Source: Gammaproteobacteria bacterium (GTDB taxonomy: Bacteria; Pseudomonadota; Gammaproteobacteria; HTCC5015). From it: a DNA stretch of 64,000 bases. Every line of letters starts with the position of its first letter. Positions within the stretch are counted from its first letter, which is position 1. The stretch spans positions 719,504-783,503 of the forward strand of contig BPKE01000002.1 in assembly GCA_026004975.1 (NCBI GenBank), given 5' to 3'. A program made the position numbers and the translations under genes. Below, in pieces: positions 18,053-26,348 of this stretch. Below the pieces are notes generated by a model. It was not told the DNA's origin and did no database searches. It was given only the letters and a program-made list of their open reading frames with translations.

Positions 18053-18622
18053 ACCGAATCGGCCGGCCAGCCCGATCCAGGCGCCGACCGCGACGAAGAG
18101 CACCGCCGCCGCCAGGCGCAGGCGCGCCGCCGGCAGCCGCCGCAGCACCCGCTCGCCGAACCACACCGCCGGCAGGTTGACCGCCGCCAGGCCCAGGGTG
18201 CTGCCCGCCAGCACGGCGAACACGGCCGGCGACTGCGCCGCCCACAGCAGCGTGACCAGTTGGGTCTTGTCGCCGAGCTCGGCGAGGAAAAAGGCGACGA
18301 GCGTGACCAGGAAAGCGCCGCCGGCCGCCGCCCGATCGGTCGTTTCATCGAGCCGGTCCGGAACGAGGCACCAGGCGCCGGTGAGGAGGAAGGCCGCCGC
18401 GAGCAGCGGATCCCGCCACGGGCCGCCCAGCCACGCGTTCAGCCACAGGCCGGCGGCGGCCGCAAGCCCGTGATTGAGCACGGTGGCCAGAACGATGCCG
18501 GCCAGGACGATGAGCGGCCTGCGGAAACGGGCGCCGAGAAGGACGGCGAGCAACTGCGTCTTGTCGCCGAGCTCGGCGACGGCGACGCTGCCGCCGGTGG
18601 CGAAGAACACGTCCAGCGCCAT
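18047..18622 (-). CDS. TMEM165/Gdt1-family cation transporter (UPF0016)
   Basis: A 191-residue membrane protein with six hydrophobic helices in two repeats, each carrying the family motif ELGDKTQ (AVAELGDKTQLLAVLL and AELGDKTQLVTLLW). Bacterial members export manganese, and eukaryotic ones move Mn or Ca against protons, so a Mn(II) exporter is the likely role. I see no manganese riboswitch in the 44 bases between its start and tRNA-Glu. Its start lies just downstream of the tRNA-Glu gene, and it may be read from the same transcript. Confidence 0.87.
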   Translation of the reverse strand: MALDVFFATGGSVAVAELGDKTQLLAVLLGARFRRPLIVLAGIVLATVLNHGLAAAAGLWLNAWLGGPWRDPLLAAAFLLTGAWCLVPDRLDETTDRAAAGGAFLVTLVAFFLAELGDKTQLVTLLWAAQSPAVFAVLAGSTLGLAAVNLPAVWFGERVLRRLPAARLRLAAAVLFVAVGAWIGLAGRFGS

Positions 18623-18666
18623 CGCTGCCGGCCTTGCTCTCCGGAACGTGGTGGAATGGAACGAGA

Positions 18667-18742
18667 TGGCGTCCCCAGGGGGATTCGAACCCCCGTTGCC
18701 GCCTTGAAAGGGCGGTGTCCTAGGCCTCTAGACGATGGGGAC
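18667..18742 (-). tRNA. tRNA-Glu (anticodon TTC)
   Basis: A complete 76-base cloverleaf on the minus strand with encoded CCA. The seven-base acceptor stem GTCCCCA pairs with TGGGGAC, the anticodon loop is CTTTCAA (TTC), and the T arm contains GTTCGAATC. It lies downstream of gltX, whose product charges it, and of tRNA-Ala. Confidence 0.96.
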
Positions 18743-18761
18743 GCGGTGCGTCGTCTCGCTC

Positions 18762-18789
18762 AAAAAAATTCCGCACCCTTGCGGTGCGG
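18762..18789 (-). terminator. Rho-independent terminator between the two tRNA genes
   Basis: Read on the minus strand: stem CCGCACC (18789-18783) with GGTGCGG (18777-18771), five-base loop, then AA and seven T (18768-18762). It closes the gltX/tRNA-Ala transcript before tRNA-Glu or attenuates read-through into it. Confidence 0.8.
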
Positions 18790-18830
18790 AGGGCGCTTTC
18801 CATCGATCGATCGAAACGCCCTGTCGAATT

Positions 18831-18906
<76 letters not shown>

Positions 18907-18947
18907 ACGCGAGCGGGGCGAAAATGTACGGGATCGCCCCCCGGCTG

Positions 18948-20357
18948 TCAAGACGTCTGCGCTCTTCGTTCGATGTGGCGCAAGGCGCGGTCGATGCGCG
19001 CCAACGCCCGCTCGCGCCCCACCAAGGCCAGCGTCACGTCGATCGAGGGCGAAGCGCCGCGCCCGGTCAAGGCCACCCGCAAGGGCTGGCCGACCTTGCC
19101 CAGGCCGACGCCCAGCGCGGCGGCGGTGTCCTCGATCACCTGCTTGAGCACCGGGGCGGTCCACGACGTGACCCCCGCCAGGCGCTCGCGCAGCGCCGCG
19201 AGCACGGGCGCGGCCGCCGGGCGGAGTTGCTTGCGCGCCGCATCGGCGTCGTAGTCTTCGAATTCCCGGTAGAAACAGGCCGCTTCCCGGGCCATCTCGA
19301 CCAGCGTCTTGGCGCGCTCGCGCAAGGCTTCCACGACCTCGGCCGGCGGCGGTCCGTTCTCGACCGTGACACCGATGCGCCCCAGATACACCACCAGCCG
19401 CGGCGCCAACACCTCGGCGGGCAGGGTCTTGATGTAATGCTCGTTCAACCACAGCAGCTTGCCGGGGTTGAGTGCGGCCGGCGCACGGTGGATCTGGCGC
19501 AGATCGAACAGGCGGATCATCTCTTCGCGCGAGAAGATCTCCTGGTCGCCGTGCGACCAGCCGAGCCGGACCAGGTAATTGAGCATCGCCTCGGGAAGGT
19601 AGCCTTCGGCCTCGTAGTGCATCACGCTGGCCGCGCCGCTGCGCTTGGAGAGTTTCTTGCCCTCGGCGTCCAGGATCATCGGCACGTGCGCGTAGGCGGG
19701 CGGTGTCAGGCCCAGCGCCGCGAACAGGTTCAACTGCCGGGGGGTGTTGTTCAGGTGGTCGTCGCCGCGGATCACGTGCGTGATGCCCATCTCCGCGTCG
19801 TCCACCACCACCGTCAGGTTGTAGGTCGGGCTGCCGTCCTCCCGCAGCAACACCAGGTCGTCGAGCTCGGCGTTGTCGAACACCACGCGACCGTGAACCA
19901 GGTCGTCGACGACCACCTTCCCTTCGCGCGGATTGCGGAAGCGCACCACCGGCCGGATCCCCGGCACCGGTTCGGCGCCGTCACGGCAACGGCCGTCGTA
20001 GCGCGGTTTTTCGCCGGCGGCGAGCTGACGGGCGCGCAGGGCCTCGAGGCGCTCGCGGCTGCAGTAGCAGGGGTACGCCCGGCCGGCGGCCAACAGCTTC
20101 TCCACCGCCGCCCGGTAGCGGTCCAGCCGTTCGCTCTGGTAATACGGCCCCTCGTCGGCGTCCAGCCCGAGCCAGCGCATGCCGTCGAGGATGGCGCGCA
20201 CCGCCTCCGGCGTGGAACGCTGCCGGTCGGTGTCTTCGATGCGCAGCACGAAGCGGCCGCCGTGGCGGCGCGCGTACAGCCAGGCGAACAGGGCGGTGCG
20301 CGCCCCGCCGATGTGCAGGTCGCCGGTCGGGCTCGGGGCGAAACGGGTCTTGACCAT
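18948..20357 (-). CDS. gltX: glutamate--tRNA ligase GltX
   Basis: A 469-residue class I aminoacyl-tRNA synthetase charging tRNA-Glu. The HIGH motif appears in FAPSPTGDLHIGGARTALF and the KMSKS motif as KLSKR. A bacterial zinc-region cysteine pair is seen in CYCSRERLEA. The open frame extends further upstream, but homology begins at MVKTRFAPSPTG, giving the ATG at 20357. Length is normal. It is followed by tRNA-Ala and tRNA-Glu on the same strand and diverges from the PP2C gene. Confidence 0.96.
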   Translation of the reverse strand: MVKTRFAPSPTGDLHIGGARTALFAWLYARRHGGRFVLRIEDTDRQRSTPEAVRAILDGMRWLGLDADEGPYYQSERLDRYRAAVEKLLAAGRAYPCYCSRERLEALRARQLAAGEKPRYDGRCRDGAEPVPGIRPVVRFRNPREGKVVVDDLVHGRVVFDNAELDDLVLLREDGSPTYNLTVVVDDAEMGITHVIRGDDHLNNTPRQLNLFAALGLTPPAYAHVPMILDAEGKKLSKRSGAASVMHYEAEGYLPEAMLNYLVRLGWSHGDQEIFSREEMIRLFDLRQIHRAPAALNPGKLLWLNEHYIKTLPAEVLAPRLVVYLGRIGVTVENGPPPAEVVEALRERAKTLVEMAREAACFYREFEDYDADAARKQLRPAAAPVLAALRERLAGVTSWTAPVLKQVIEDTAAALGVGLGKVGQPLRVALTGRGASPSIDVTLALVGRERALARIDRALRHIERRAQTS

Positions 20358-20388
20358 GGGCAGCGCGTCGCGGCTCTGAAAGCGGGCG

Positions 20389-20397
20389 ATTCTACCA
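20389..20397 (-). promoter_or_regulatory. extended -10 promoter of gltX
   Basis: On the minus strand TGGTAGAAT forms an extended -10 element (TGn plus TAGAAT) about 32 bases before the gltX ATG. No good -35 element is visible, which suits the extended class. Confidence 0.5.
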
Positions 20398-20415
20398 AAA
20401 GGCGGCGGCCGTCGC

Positions 20416-20444
20416 TTTCCATCGCCGGACGGCATGGCTATAGT
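20416..20444 (+). promoter_or_regulatory. sigma70 promoter of the PP2C gene
   Basis: TTTCCA at 20416-20421, 17-base spacer, TATAGT at 20439-20444. It predicts transcription from about 20451 and therefore favours the ATG at 20479 over the in-frame ATG at 20434. Confidence 0.6.
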
Positions 20445-20478
20445 ATCTGCTGCGACCTCGACAGGGAATGAACGGACG

Positions 20479-21243
20479 ATGAGCCCCGGCGCGCCGGCCC
20501 GCGACCGCAGCAGCGACGAGGAACCCTTCGACTGGCGCTCCTGCGCCCTGAGCACCGTCGGCTCGGTGCGCAAGCACAACGAGGACTCCTATCTCGCCCT
20601 GCCCGACAAACGGCTGTGGGTGGTCGCCGACGGCATGGGCGGACACATGCGCGGCGACGTGGCCAGCCAGGCGGTGATCGCCGCCTACGAGCTCTTCGAG
20701 CCCAAGCGCACGGTCTCGGCGACCATCGACGACCTCGAAGAACGGGCGCTCAAGGTCAACGCCAAGCTGCGCGAGAACCTCGGCGAGAAGGGCCACAAGG
20801 TGATGGGCAGCACGGTGGCGATCATGTACGCCAAGGGGCGCAACGCCTTCTTCCTGTGGGCCGGAGACAGCCGCATCTACCGCTACCGCCGCGGGCGCCT
20901 GGAACAGATCTCCCACGACCACAGCTTCATCCAGGAGAGCGTCGACCGCAACATCATGTCGGCCGAAGAGGCCTCGGCGCACCCCTCCTCGAACATCATC
21001 ACCCGCGCCGTCGGCGTGCACCAGGAGCTCTATCTCGACCTGGATTACTGTCCCGTCGAAGCCGGCGACAAATTCCTGCTGTGCAGCGACGGGCTGTTCA
21101 AGGACGTCCGGCTGGCGGAAATCGCCGAACAGTTGAACAAGATCCCGTTCAAGGCCGCCGAGGGGCTGATCGACCTCGCCCTGTCGCGGGAGGCCAACGA
21201 CAACGTCACGGTGATCGTCGTCGAAGCCCACCCCAAGGACTGA
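20479..21243 (+). CDS. PP2C-family serine/threonine protein phosphatase (Stp1/PppA-like)
   Basis: A 254-residue metal-dependent protein phosphatase. The metal-binding and core motifs run in order: KHNEDSY, VVADGMGGHMRGDVAS, WAGDSRIYRYRRG, LLCSDGLFKDV and EANDNVTVIVV. It is a stand-alone cytoplasmic catalytic domain without membrane anchor. Such phosphatases reverse Hanks-type kinase phosphorylation and sit in type VI secretion or cell-envelope signalling loci, but no Hanks kinase is adjacent here. The start is fixed by the promoter at 20416-20444. The next gene begins two bases after the stop, so the two are probably translated together. Confidence 0.9.
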   Translation: MSPGAPARDRSSDEEPFDWRSCALSTVGSVRKHNEDSYLALPDKRLWVVADGMGGHMRGDVASQAVIAAYELFEPKRTVSATIDDLEERALKVNAKLRENLGEKGHKVMGSTVAIMYAKGRNAFFLWAGDSRIYRYRRGRLEQISHDHSFIQESVDRNIMSAEEASAHPSSNIITRAVGVHQELYLDLDYCPVEAGDKFLLCSDGLFKDVRLAEIAEQLNKIPFKAAEGLIDLALSREANDNVTVIVVEAHPKD

Positions 21244-21245
21244 CC

Positions 21246-21845
21246 ATGGCCAAACGCCCGCCGCCCCAGGGCTCGCCGCTGCGCATCCTCGCCATCGCCT
21301 ACGCCAGTGGCCGTCTCGACCGGCCCACCTATCTGCGCCTGCGACGCGAACAGATCGCCGCCATCGAGTTCGGCAAGCCCCTGCCGCCGCTCCCCGAGTC
21401 GCTGCGGGACGTGACCGTGCCGCAGACCAAGATCGACGCACCCTACCTCGCCCGCCGACGCCACGGCCCCGCCGCCTGGCTGCTGGGCGGCGCCGCCCTG
21501 CTCGGTGCCGCCGGCGCGGTGCTCTGGTGGTGGCAGGCCGCCAGCCGGCCGCCGCCGCCCGCGCAGCAGCGCTTGCCGAGCCTGGACGAACTGGCCGAGC
21601 GCCTGCTCGCCGACCCCGACTGGAGCGAGCGCGACCTGGCCGCCTTCACCCGCCGCTGGGCCGTGCTCACGCCGATGGCGAAATTGCAGGCGCGTCAGTC
21701 GGCCTGGTACCTGGCGCTGGAAAACGAACTCATCAAGCGGATCAACATCGCCCGCTTGCGCGCCGAGCAAGCCGCCGACCCCTTGCCGCACCGTGAAATG
21801 CTCGAACGGCTGCTGCTCTTCCAGGCGCAATTGACCAGCGACTGA
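21246..21845 (+). CDS. hypothetical single-pass membrane protein paired with PP2C phosphatase
   Basis: I do not recognise a family. The 199 residues comprise a basic N-terminal part (LRILAIAYASGRLDRPTYLRLRREQ, resembling a short helical repeat), a proline-rich linker, one membrane helix near residues 78-98 (AWLLGGAALLGAAGAVLWWW), then a probable periplasmic helical domain ending at the C-terminus. It starts two bases after the PP2C stop and ends five before the TIGR04282 gene, so it is part of a short operon. A role as membrane anchor or sensor for the phosphatase is only inference. Confidence 0.7.
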   Translation: MAKRPPPQGSPLRILAIAYASGRLDRPTYLRLRREQIAAIEFGKPLPPLPESLRDVTVPQTKIDAPYLARRRHGPAAWLLGGAALLGAAGAVLWWWQAASRPPPPAQQRLPSLDELAERLLADPDWSERDLAAFTRRWAVLTPMAKLQARQSAWYLALENELIKRINIARLRAEQAADPLPHREMLERLLLFQAQLTSD

Positions 21846-21850
21846 GCCCC

Positions 21851-22492
21851 ATGCCCAGGGCGGCCACAGCGCAGCGGGCCGGACGCATCCTGGTGTTCGC
21901 CAAAGCGCCCGTGCCGGGCCGGGTCAAGACCCGCCTGGCCCCGAGGCTGAGCCCGGCGGCCTGCGCCGCCCTGCACACCCGCCTGATCGACCACAGCCTG
22001 GCCCAAGCCGTCGCCGCACGGATCGGCCCCGTGGAACTGTGGTCGGACGCCCCCGACCACCCGGAGATGACCGCCCTGGCCCGGCGGCACGGTGCCGTGC
22101 TGCGCAGGCAGCGCGGCGCCGACCTCGGTGCGCGCATGGCCGACGCCCTGCAGCGCGTGCTGAACGAGGGTGCGTCCTTCGCCCTGCTCATCGGCAGCGA
22201 CTGCCCGGCGCTCGACGCCGCCGTGCTCGCCAGCGCCGCCGGCGCCTTGCGCGAGCGCGAATGGGTGTTCGTGCCCACCGAGGACGGCGGCTACGCGCTG
22301 GTCGGCTGCCGTCGCATGCAGGCCGCGTTGTTCCAGGCGATCGACTGGGGCACGGAGCGGGTGATGGCCCAGACCCGCGCCCGCCTGGCCTCGCTCGGCC
22401 TGGGCGCGCGCGAACTGCCGCCGCTGTGGGACGTGGACCGGCCGGCCGACCTCGAACGCCTGGCCGCCCTCGGTTTCCCGCCGCCGGCATGA
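21851..22492 (+). CDS. TIGR04282-family glycosyltransferase (DUF2064)
   Basis: A 213-residue nucleotidyl/glycosyltransferase-fold protein. The family opening RILVFAKAPVPGRVKTRLAP is clear, followed by LLIGSDCPALDAAVL (metal-binding aspartate) and VPTEDGGYALVGCRR. In arsenosugar-producing bacteria the family is linked to arsenosugar biosynthesis, but it is widespread and most members are untested; no arsM or similar gene is nearby. Its stop overlaps the ATG of the MipA-like gene by 4 bases. Confidence 0.85.
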   Translation: MPRAATAQRAGRILVFAKAPVPGRVKTRLAPRLSPAACAALHTRLIDHSLAQAVAARIGPVELWSDAPDHPEMTALARRHGAVLRRQRGADLGARMADALQRVLNEGASFALLIGSDCPALDAAVLASAAGALREREWVFVPTEDGGYALVGCRRMQAALFQAIDWGTERVMAQTRARLASLGLGARELPPLWDVDRPADLERLAALGFPPPA

Positions 22493-23259
22493 AGGCGCGC
22501 CTCGTCCTGCTGTTGCTCGGCGTCGGCGGCGGGCCGCTCGCCGCCGGTGCCGAGTGGCGGGCCGGCATCGGCCTGGCCGTCTTCGATCTGCCGGACTACC
22601 GCGGCGCCGCCCAGCGCCAGCGCCGAGCCCTGCCCTTTCCGTACTTCTATTACCGCGGCGAACGCCTGTGGGCGGACCGCGACGGGCTCGGCTTGCGCCT
22701 GATCGGCGAACGCCGCCTGCGCCTGACCCTCAGCGCCGCCGCCACGCCGCTGGCCGCCGGCGACGACAACCGTGCCCGGCGCGGCATGCCCGAACTCGCC
22801 CCCACGGCCGAGCTCGGCCCCGCCCTTCACGGCCGCTGGCGGGAGGACGACCGGCTGCGCCTGGAGCTCGCCCACCGCTGGGTGTGGGCCTTCGCCGGCG
22901 GCCCCCCGGAACCGGTCGGTCGCCGAACCGCGTTGGGCCTGCGCTGGAACCGGCCGGGCGCGGGCGGCGAGTGGCGCTTGAGCGGCGGCCTGCTGTGGGG
23001 CGACCGCAAGCTGCACGCCTATTACTACGAGGTCGACCCGGCCTACGCCACGCCCACGCGGCCCGCCTACCGGGCGCGCGGCGGCTACGGCGGGGAATAC
23101 CTCGGCTTGTCCTGGTCGATCCGCCGCGGCCGCCTGTGGCTGGGCCTCGCACTGCACTGGGACCGGCTGGACGACGCCGTCTTCGCCGACAGCCCACTGG
23201 TCGAACGCCGCCGCTCGTGGGCCGCCGGCCTGGGCAGCGCCTGGTTGCTCCATCCCTGA
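22489..23259 (+). CDS. MipA/OmpV-family outer-membrane protein
   Basis: A 256-residue protein with a short signal peptide (LVLLLLGVGGGPLAAGA, mature from EWRAG) and alternating beta-strand pattern to a C-terminal strand. GIGLAVFDLPDYRGAAQRQ and LPFPYFYYRGERLWADRDGLGL are typical of MipA/OmpV proteins. MipA scaffolds the MltA murein hydrolase with PBP1b in E. coli, while OmpV members are channels or adhesins; which applies here is unknown. It overlaps the previous gene by ATGA and precedes gspC by 36 bases. Confidence 0.82.
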   Translation: MKARLVLLLLGVGGGPLAAGAEWRAGIGLAVFDLPDYRGAAQRQRRALPFPYFYYRGERLWADRDGLGLRLIGERRLRLTLSAAATPLAAGDDNRARRGMPELAPTAELGPALHGRWREDDRLRLELAHRWVWAFAGGPPEPVGRRTALGLRWNRPGAGGEWRLSGGLLWGDRKLHAYYYEVDPAYATPTRPAYRARGGYGGEYLGLSWSIRRGRLWLGLALHWDRLDDAVFADSPLVERRRSWAAGLGSAWLLHP

Positions 23260-23281
23260 GCGGTCCGCGCCGGCGCTGTGC

Positions 23282-23287
23282 TATTCT
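23282..23287 (+). promoter_or_regulatory. -10 element directly before gspC
   Basis: TATTCT ends nine bases before the gspC ATG, and no ribosome site fits between them, so transcription from it would give a nearly leaderless mRNA. No convincing -35 is seen. Confidence 0.35.
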
Positions 23288-23295
23288 CGGCGCCC

Positions 23296-24228
23296 ATGCG
23301 CAACCCGCTCACCGAGACGCAGCTCAACCGCTTGCACCGCTGGGCACCGGTGTTGCTCAGCGTGGTCTTCGTGCTGTTGCTCGCCTGGCAACTCACCCAG
23401 ATCATCTGGCGCCTGACCGGGGCGACCGCCCCGGTCGTTCCACCGCCCCCGCCGGCCGCGCTGGACGCGCCGTCGGCCGGGCCGCACAGCCAGGCGCTGG
23501 CGCTCGCCCAGCGCATCGCCGAACGCCATCTGTTCGGCGAAGCCCCGGCCGTCGCCGACAGCGGTCCGGTGGACGCCCCCGAAACGCAGTTGAACCTGAA
23601 GCTGATCGGCGTGCTGGCCCTCGGCGAGGACGAGGGTGTGGCGTTGATCGCCAGCGGCAACGACGAAGAGAAGATCTACAAAGTCGGCGACCGCCTGCCG
23701 GGCAACGCCGTCCTCAAGGCCGTGTACCTCGACCGCGTGCTGCTGGAAACCGCCCGCGGCCTGGAAACCCTCAAGCTGCCCAAGGACGAACCGCTGATCG
23801 ACTTCGCCGCCTCCGGGGCCAACACGCCGGCCGGCGAGCCCGCATACGAGCCGCCCCCCTCGCCGATGACCGGCGCTCCGCCGCCGCAGAGCGCCGCCCC
23901 GGCGCCGCGGCGGGCACCTGATCTCGCCGCCTACCGCCGGGAGTTCATCCGCGATCCGCAGGCGATCACCCGCATCGCCCGCATCACCCCCGAGGAGCGC
24001 GACGGGCGCTTCGTCGGCTACCGCGTTTCCCCCAACGAACCGCACCCCCTGTTCGACGCCCTGGGCCTGCAGGACGGCGACGTGATCACGGGCGTCAACG
24101 GCGTGCAGTTCGAACGCCCCGAGGACGGCCTGCGCGTGCTGCGCGACCTGATGCACGCGCGCAGCGTCGAGGTGACCGTGTTGCGCAACGGCGAAACCCT
24201 GACCTTCCGCCATGACCTTGGCCCCTGA
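23296..24228 (+). CDS. gspC: type II secretion system protein GspC
   Basis: A 310-residue inner-membrane protein that links the platform to the secretin. It has one membrane helix near residues 18-40 (VLLSVVFVLLLAWQLTQIIW), a proline-rich linker, the HR domain (LNLKLIGVLALGEDEGVALI ... KIYKVGDRLPG), and a C-terminal PDZ domain (HPLFDALGLQDGDVITGVNG). The ATG at 23296 is preferred; a GTG six codons upstream overlaps a likely -10 box. gspD follows after 82 bases. Confidence 0.9.
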   Translation: MRNPLTETQLNRLHRWAPVLLSVVFVLLLAWQLTQIIWRLTGATAPVVPPPPPAALDAPSAGPHSQALALAQRIAERHLFGEAPAVADSGPVDAPETQLNLKLIGVLALGEDEGVALIASGNDEEKIYKVGDRLPGNAVLKAVYLDRVLLETARGLETLKLPKDEPLIDFAASGANTPAGEPAYEPPPSPMTGAPPPQSAAPAPRRAPDLAAYRREFIRDPQAITRIARITPEERDGRFVGYRVSPNEPHPLFDALGLQDGDVITGVNGVQFERPEDGLRVLRDLMHARSVEVTVLRNGETLTFRHDLGP

Positions 24229-24256
24229 CCCCGCGCCGGCCGCGGCACGGCCGCGC

Positions 24257-24279
24257 GCCGCCCGATATAATGGGCGGCC
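24257..24279 (+). promoter_or_regulatory. TATAAT centred in an inverted repeat upstream of gspD
   Basis: GCCGCCC (24257-24263) and GGGCGGC (24273-24279) flank a perfect TATAAT at 24266-24271, 40 bases before the gspD ATG. No matching -35 is seen. It could be an internal promoter of the T2SS operon or an operator or hairpin in the gspC-gspD gap. Confidence 0.45.
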
Positions 24280-24310
24280 GCGCCGGCGCAGCAACCGACA
24301 GGATGCTTCC

Positions 24311-26347
24311 ATGTCCGCGAATGCCTCCAGCCTGCCGACGACCCTGAGCACCCTGCTCCGCGGCGCCGTGCTCGCCGCGGCGCTGTTCACCGCCGCCGCC
24401 CCGGCGCAGAACGCGGCGCCGTCCGGCGCCGCGCCCCGCCAGACGGCGACCTTGAACCTCAACAACGCCGACATCCGAGTGCTCATCAACACCGTCTCGG
24501 AAGTGACCGGCAAGAACTTCATCATCGACCCGCGGGTGAAAGCGAAGGTCACCGTGGTGTCGTCCAAGCCGATGGACAAGGACGAACTCTACGAGGTGTT
24601 CCTGTCCATCCTCGACGTGCACGGCTTCGCCGCCGTGCCCGGCGACGGCATCATCAAGATCGTGCCGGACGTCAACGCCAAGCAGGCCGCCGTGCCCACC
24701 GGCCTGGAGACCGCGGCGCCGGACAGCGACCAGCTCATCACCCAGGTCATCGCCCTGAAGAACATTTCCGCCAACCAGCTCGTGCCCATCCTCAGGCCGC
24801 TGGTGCCGCAGCAAGGCCACCTGGCCGCCTACGCGCCCACCAACGTGCTGGTCGTCACCGACCGGGCCAGCAACATCCACCGGCTGGTGGACATCATCCG
24901 GCGCATGGACCTGGCCGCCACCGACACCATCGAGGTGGTCCGGCTGCACAACGCCTCGGCCTCGGAAATGGTGCGCACGCTCATGCCGCTGGTGCAGCAG
25001 CAGGCCCAGGAGGGCGGCCGCAGCGGCGGCCCCTTCCTCGCCGCCGACGAGCGCAGCAACAGCATCCTCATGGTGGGCGACGACAACCTGCGCGGCCGCC
25101 TCAAGGCGATCATCCGCGAGCTCGACGCGCCGCTCACCACCAGCGGCAACACCAAGGTCATCTTCCTCAAGTACGCCGACGCCAAGAGCCTCGTCTCCAT
25201 CCTGCAGGGCGTGTCGACCAAGACCGCCGAACAGCAGCAGGGCCAGGCCGGCGGCGCCAAGCGGCCGGGGGTGGACATCCAGGCCGACGAGAACAACAAC
25301 GCCCTGGTGCTCACCGGCCAGCCGGACATCATCAAGGAGCTGGAGGCGATCATCCGCCAGCTCGACATCCCCCGCGCCCAGGTGCTCATCGAGGCGATCA
25401 TCGCCGAGGTGTCCACCGACCTGGCCTCCGAACTCGGCGCCCACTTCCTGGCCGACGGCACCGGCGACGGTCGCGGGCCGGCCGGCGCGGCCACCTTCCC
25501 CAACCAGGACAACACCCTGACCGGCCTGGCCGGCCAGAACCCCGCCGCCGTGCTCGCCAACAGCGGCCTGACCCTGGGCCTGGGCAAGACCAGCGGCGAG
25601 GACCGTTTCGCCCTGATCCTGCGCGCGCTGCAGGGCGACGCGAGCACCAACATCCTGTCCACGCCGACCCTGGTGACCATGGACAACGTGCAGGCCGAAA
25701 TCGTCTTCGGCCAGAACGTGCCCTTCGTCACCGGCAGCTTCGCCAACGTGGGCGGCGGCACCACGGTGGCCAACCCCTTCCAGACCATCCAGCGCCAGGA
25801 CGTCGGCCTGACCCTGCGCATCAAGCCGCAGATCAACGAGGGCAACGCCATCAAGCTCGAAATCGAGCAGGAAATCTCCAACCTCGCCTCCAGCGCCGTG
25901 GCGACCAGCGACGTGGTCACCAACAAGCGTTCGATCAAGACCCAGGTGCTGGTCGAGGACGGCCAAACGATCGTGCTCGGCGGCCTGATCGAAGACGAGT
26001 TCAACGACTCCCGGCAAAAGGTGCCGCTCCTGGGTTCCATCCCCATCCTCGGCCGGCTGTTCAGCTACACCAAGACCCAGAAGGTCAAGCGCAACCTGAT
26101 GGTGTTCATCCGCCCGGTGATCCTGGCCGACAGCCTGGACGTCAATTACTTCACCGCGCAGAAATACAGCCTGCTGCGGGCCCGGCAACTGCGGGCCGAC
26201 ATCGGCCGGCGCGGGCTGATCAAGGACAGCGCCGCCGAACTGCCGGAAATCGAGCTCTTGTTCACGCCGCTGCCGGAGCGGAACCCCAAGACCGACAAGC
26301 AGTCTAGAGCACGGGAACGCCGCGAACCGGCTCTGGACACCCCCTGA
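24311..26347 (+). CDS. gspD: type II secretion system secretin GspD
   Basis: A 678-residue outer-membrane secretin. A signal peptide (LLRGAVLAAALFTAAAPAQ) precedes the N0 domain (LNLNNADIRVLINTVSEVTG, IDPRVKAKVTV). Repeated N1-N3 domains follow (for example VIALKNISANQLVPILRPL), then the secretin core with VPFVTGSF, GLTLRIKPQINEGNAIKLEI and VLGGLIEDE. Length is normal for GspD. The ATG at 24311 gives the signal peptide at the right place; the upstream open frame belongs to gspC's end. Confidence 0.95.
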   Translation: MSANASSLPTTLSTLLRGAVLAAALFTAAAPAQNAAPSGAAPRQTATLNLNNADIRVLINTVSEVTGKNFIIDPRVKAKVTVVSSKPMDKDELYEVFLSILDVHGFAAVPGDGIIKIVPDVNAKQAAVPTGLETAAPDSDQLITQVIALKNISANQLVPILRPLVPQQGHLAAYAPTNVLVVTDRASNIHRLVDIIRRMDLAATDTIEVVRLHNASASEMVRTLMPLVQQQAQEGGRSGGPFLAADERSNSILMVGDDNLRGRLKAIIRELDAPLTTSGNTKVIFLKYADAKSLVSILQGVSTKTAEQQQGQAGGAKRPGVDIQADENNNALVLTGQPDIIKELEAIIRQLDIPRAQVLIEAIIAEVSTDLASELGAHFLADGTGDGRGPAGAATFPNQDNTLTGLAGQNPAAVLANSGLTLGLGKTSGEDRFALILRALQGDASTNILSTPTLVTMDNVQAEIVFGQNVPFVTGSFANVGGGTTVANPFQTIQRQDVGLTLRIKPQINEGNAIKLEIEQEISNLASSAVATSDVVTNKRSIKTQVLVEDGQTIVLGGLIEDEFNDSRQKVPLLGSIPILGRLFSYTKTQKVKRNLMVFIRPVILADSLDVNYFTAQKYSLLRARQLRADIGRRGLIKDSAAELPEIELLFTPLPERNPKTDKQSRARERREPALDTP

Positions 26348-26348
26348 G

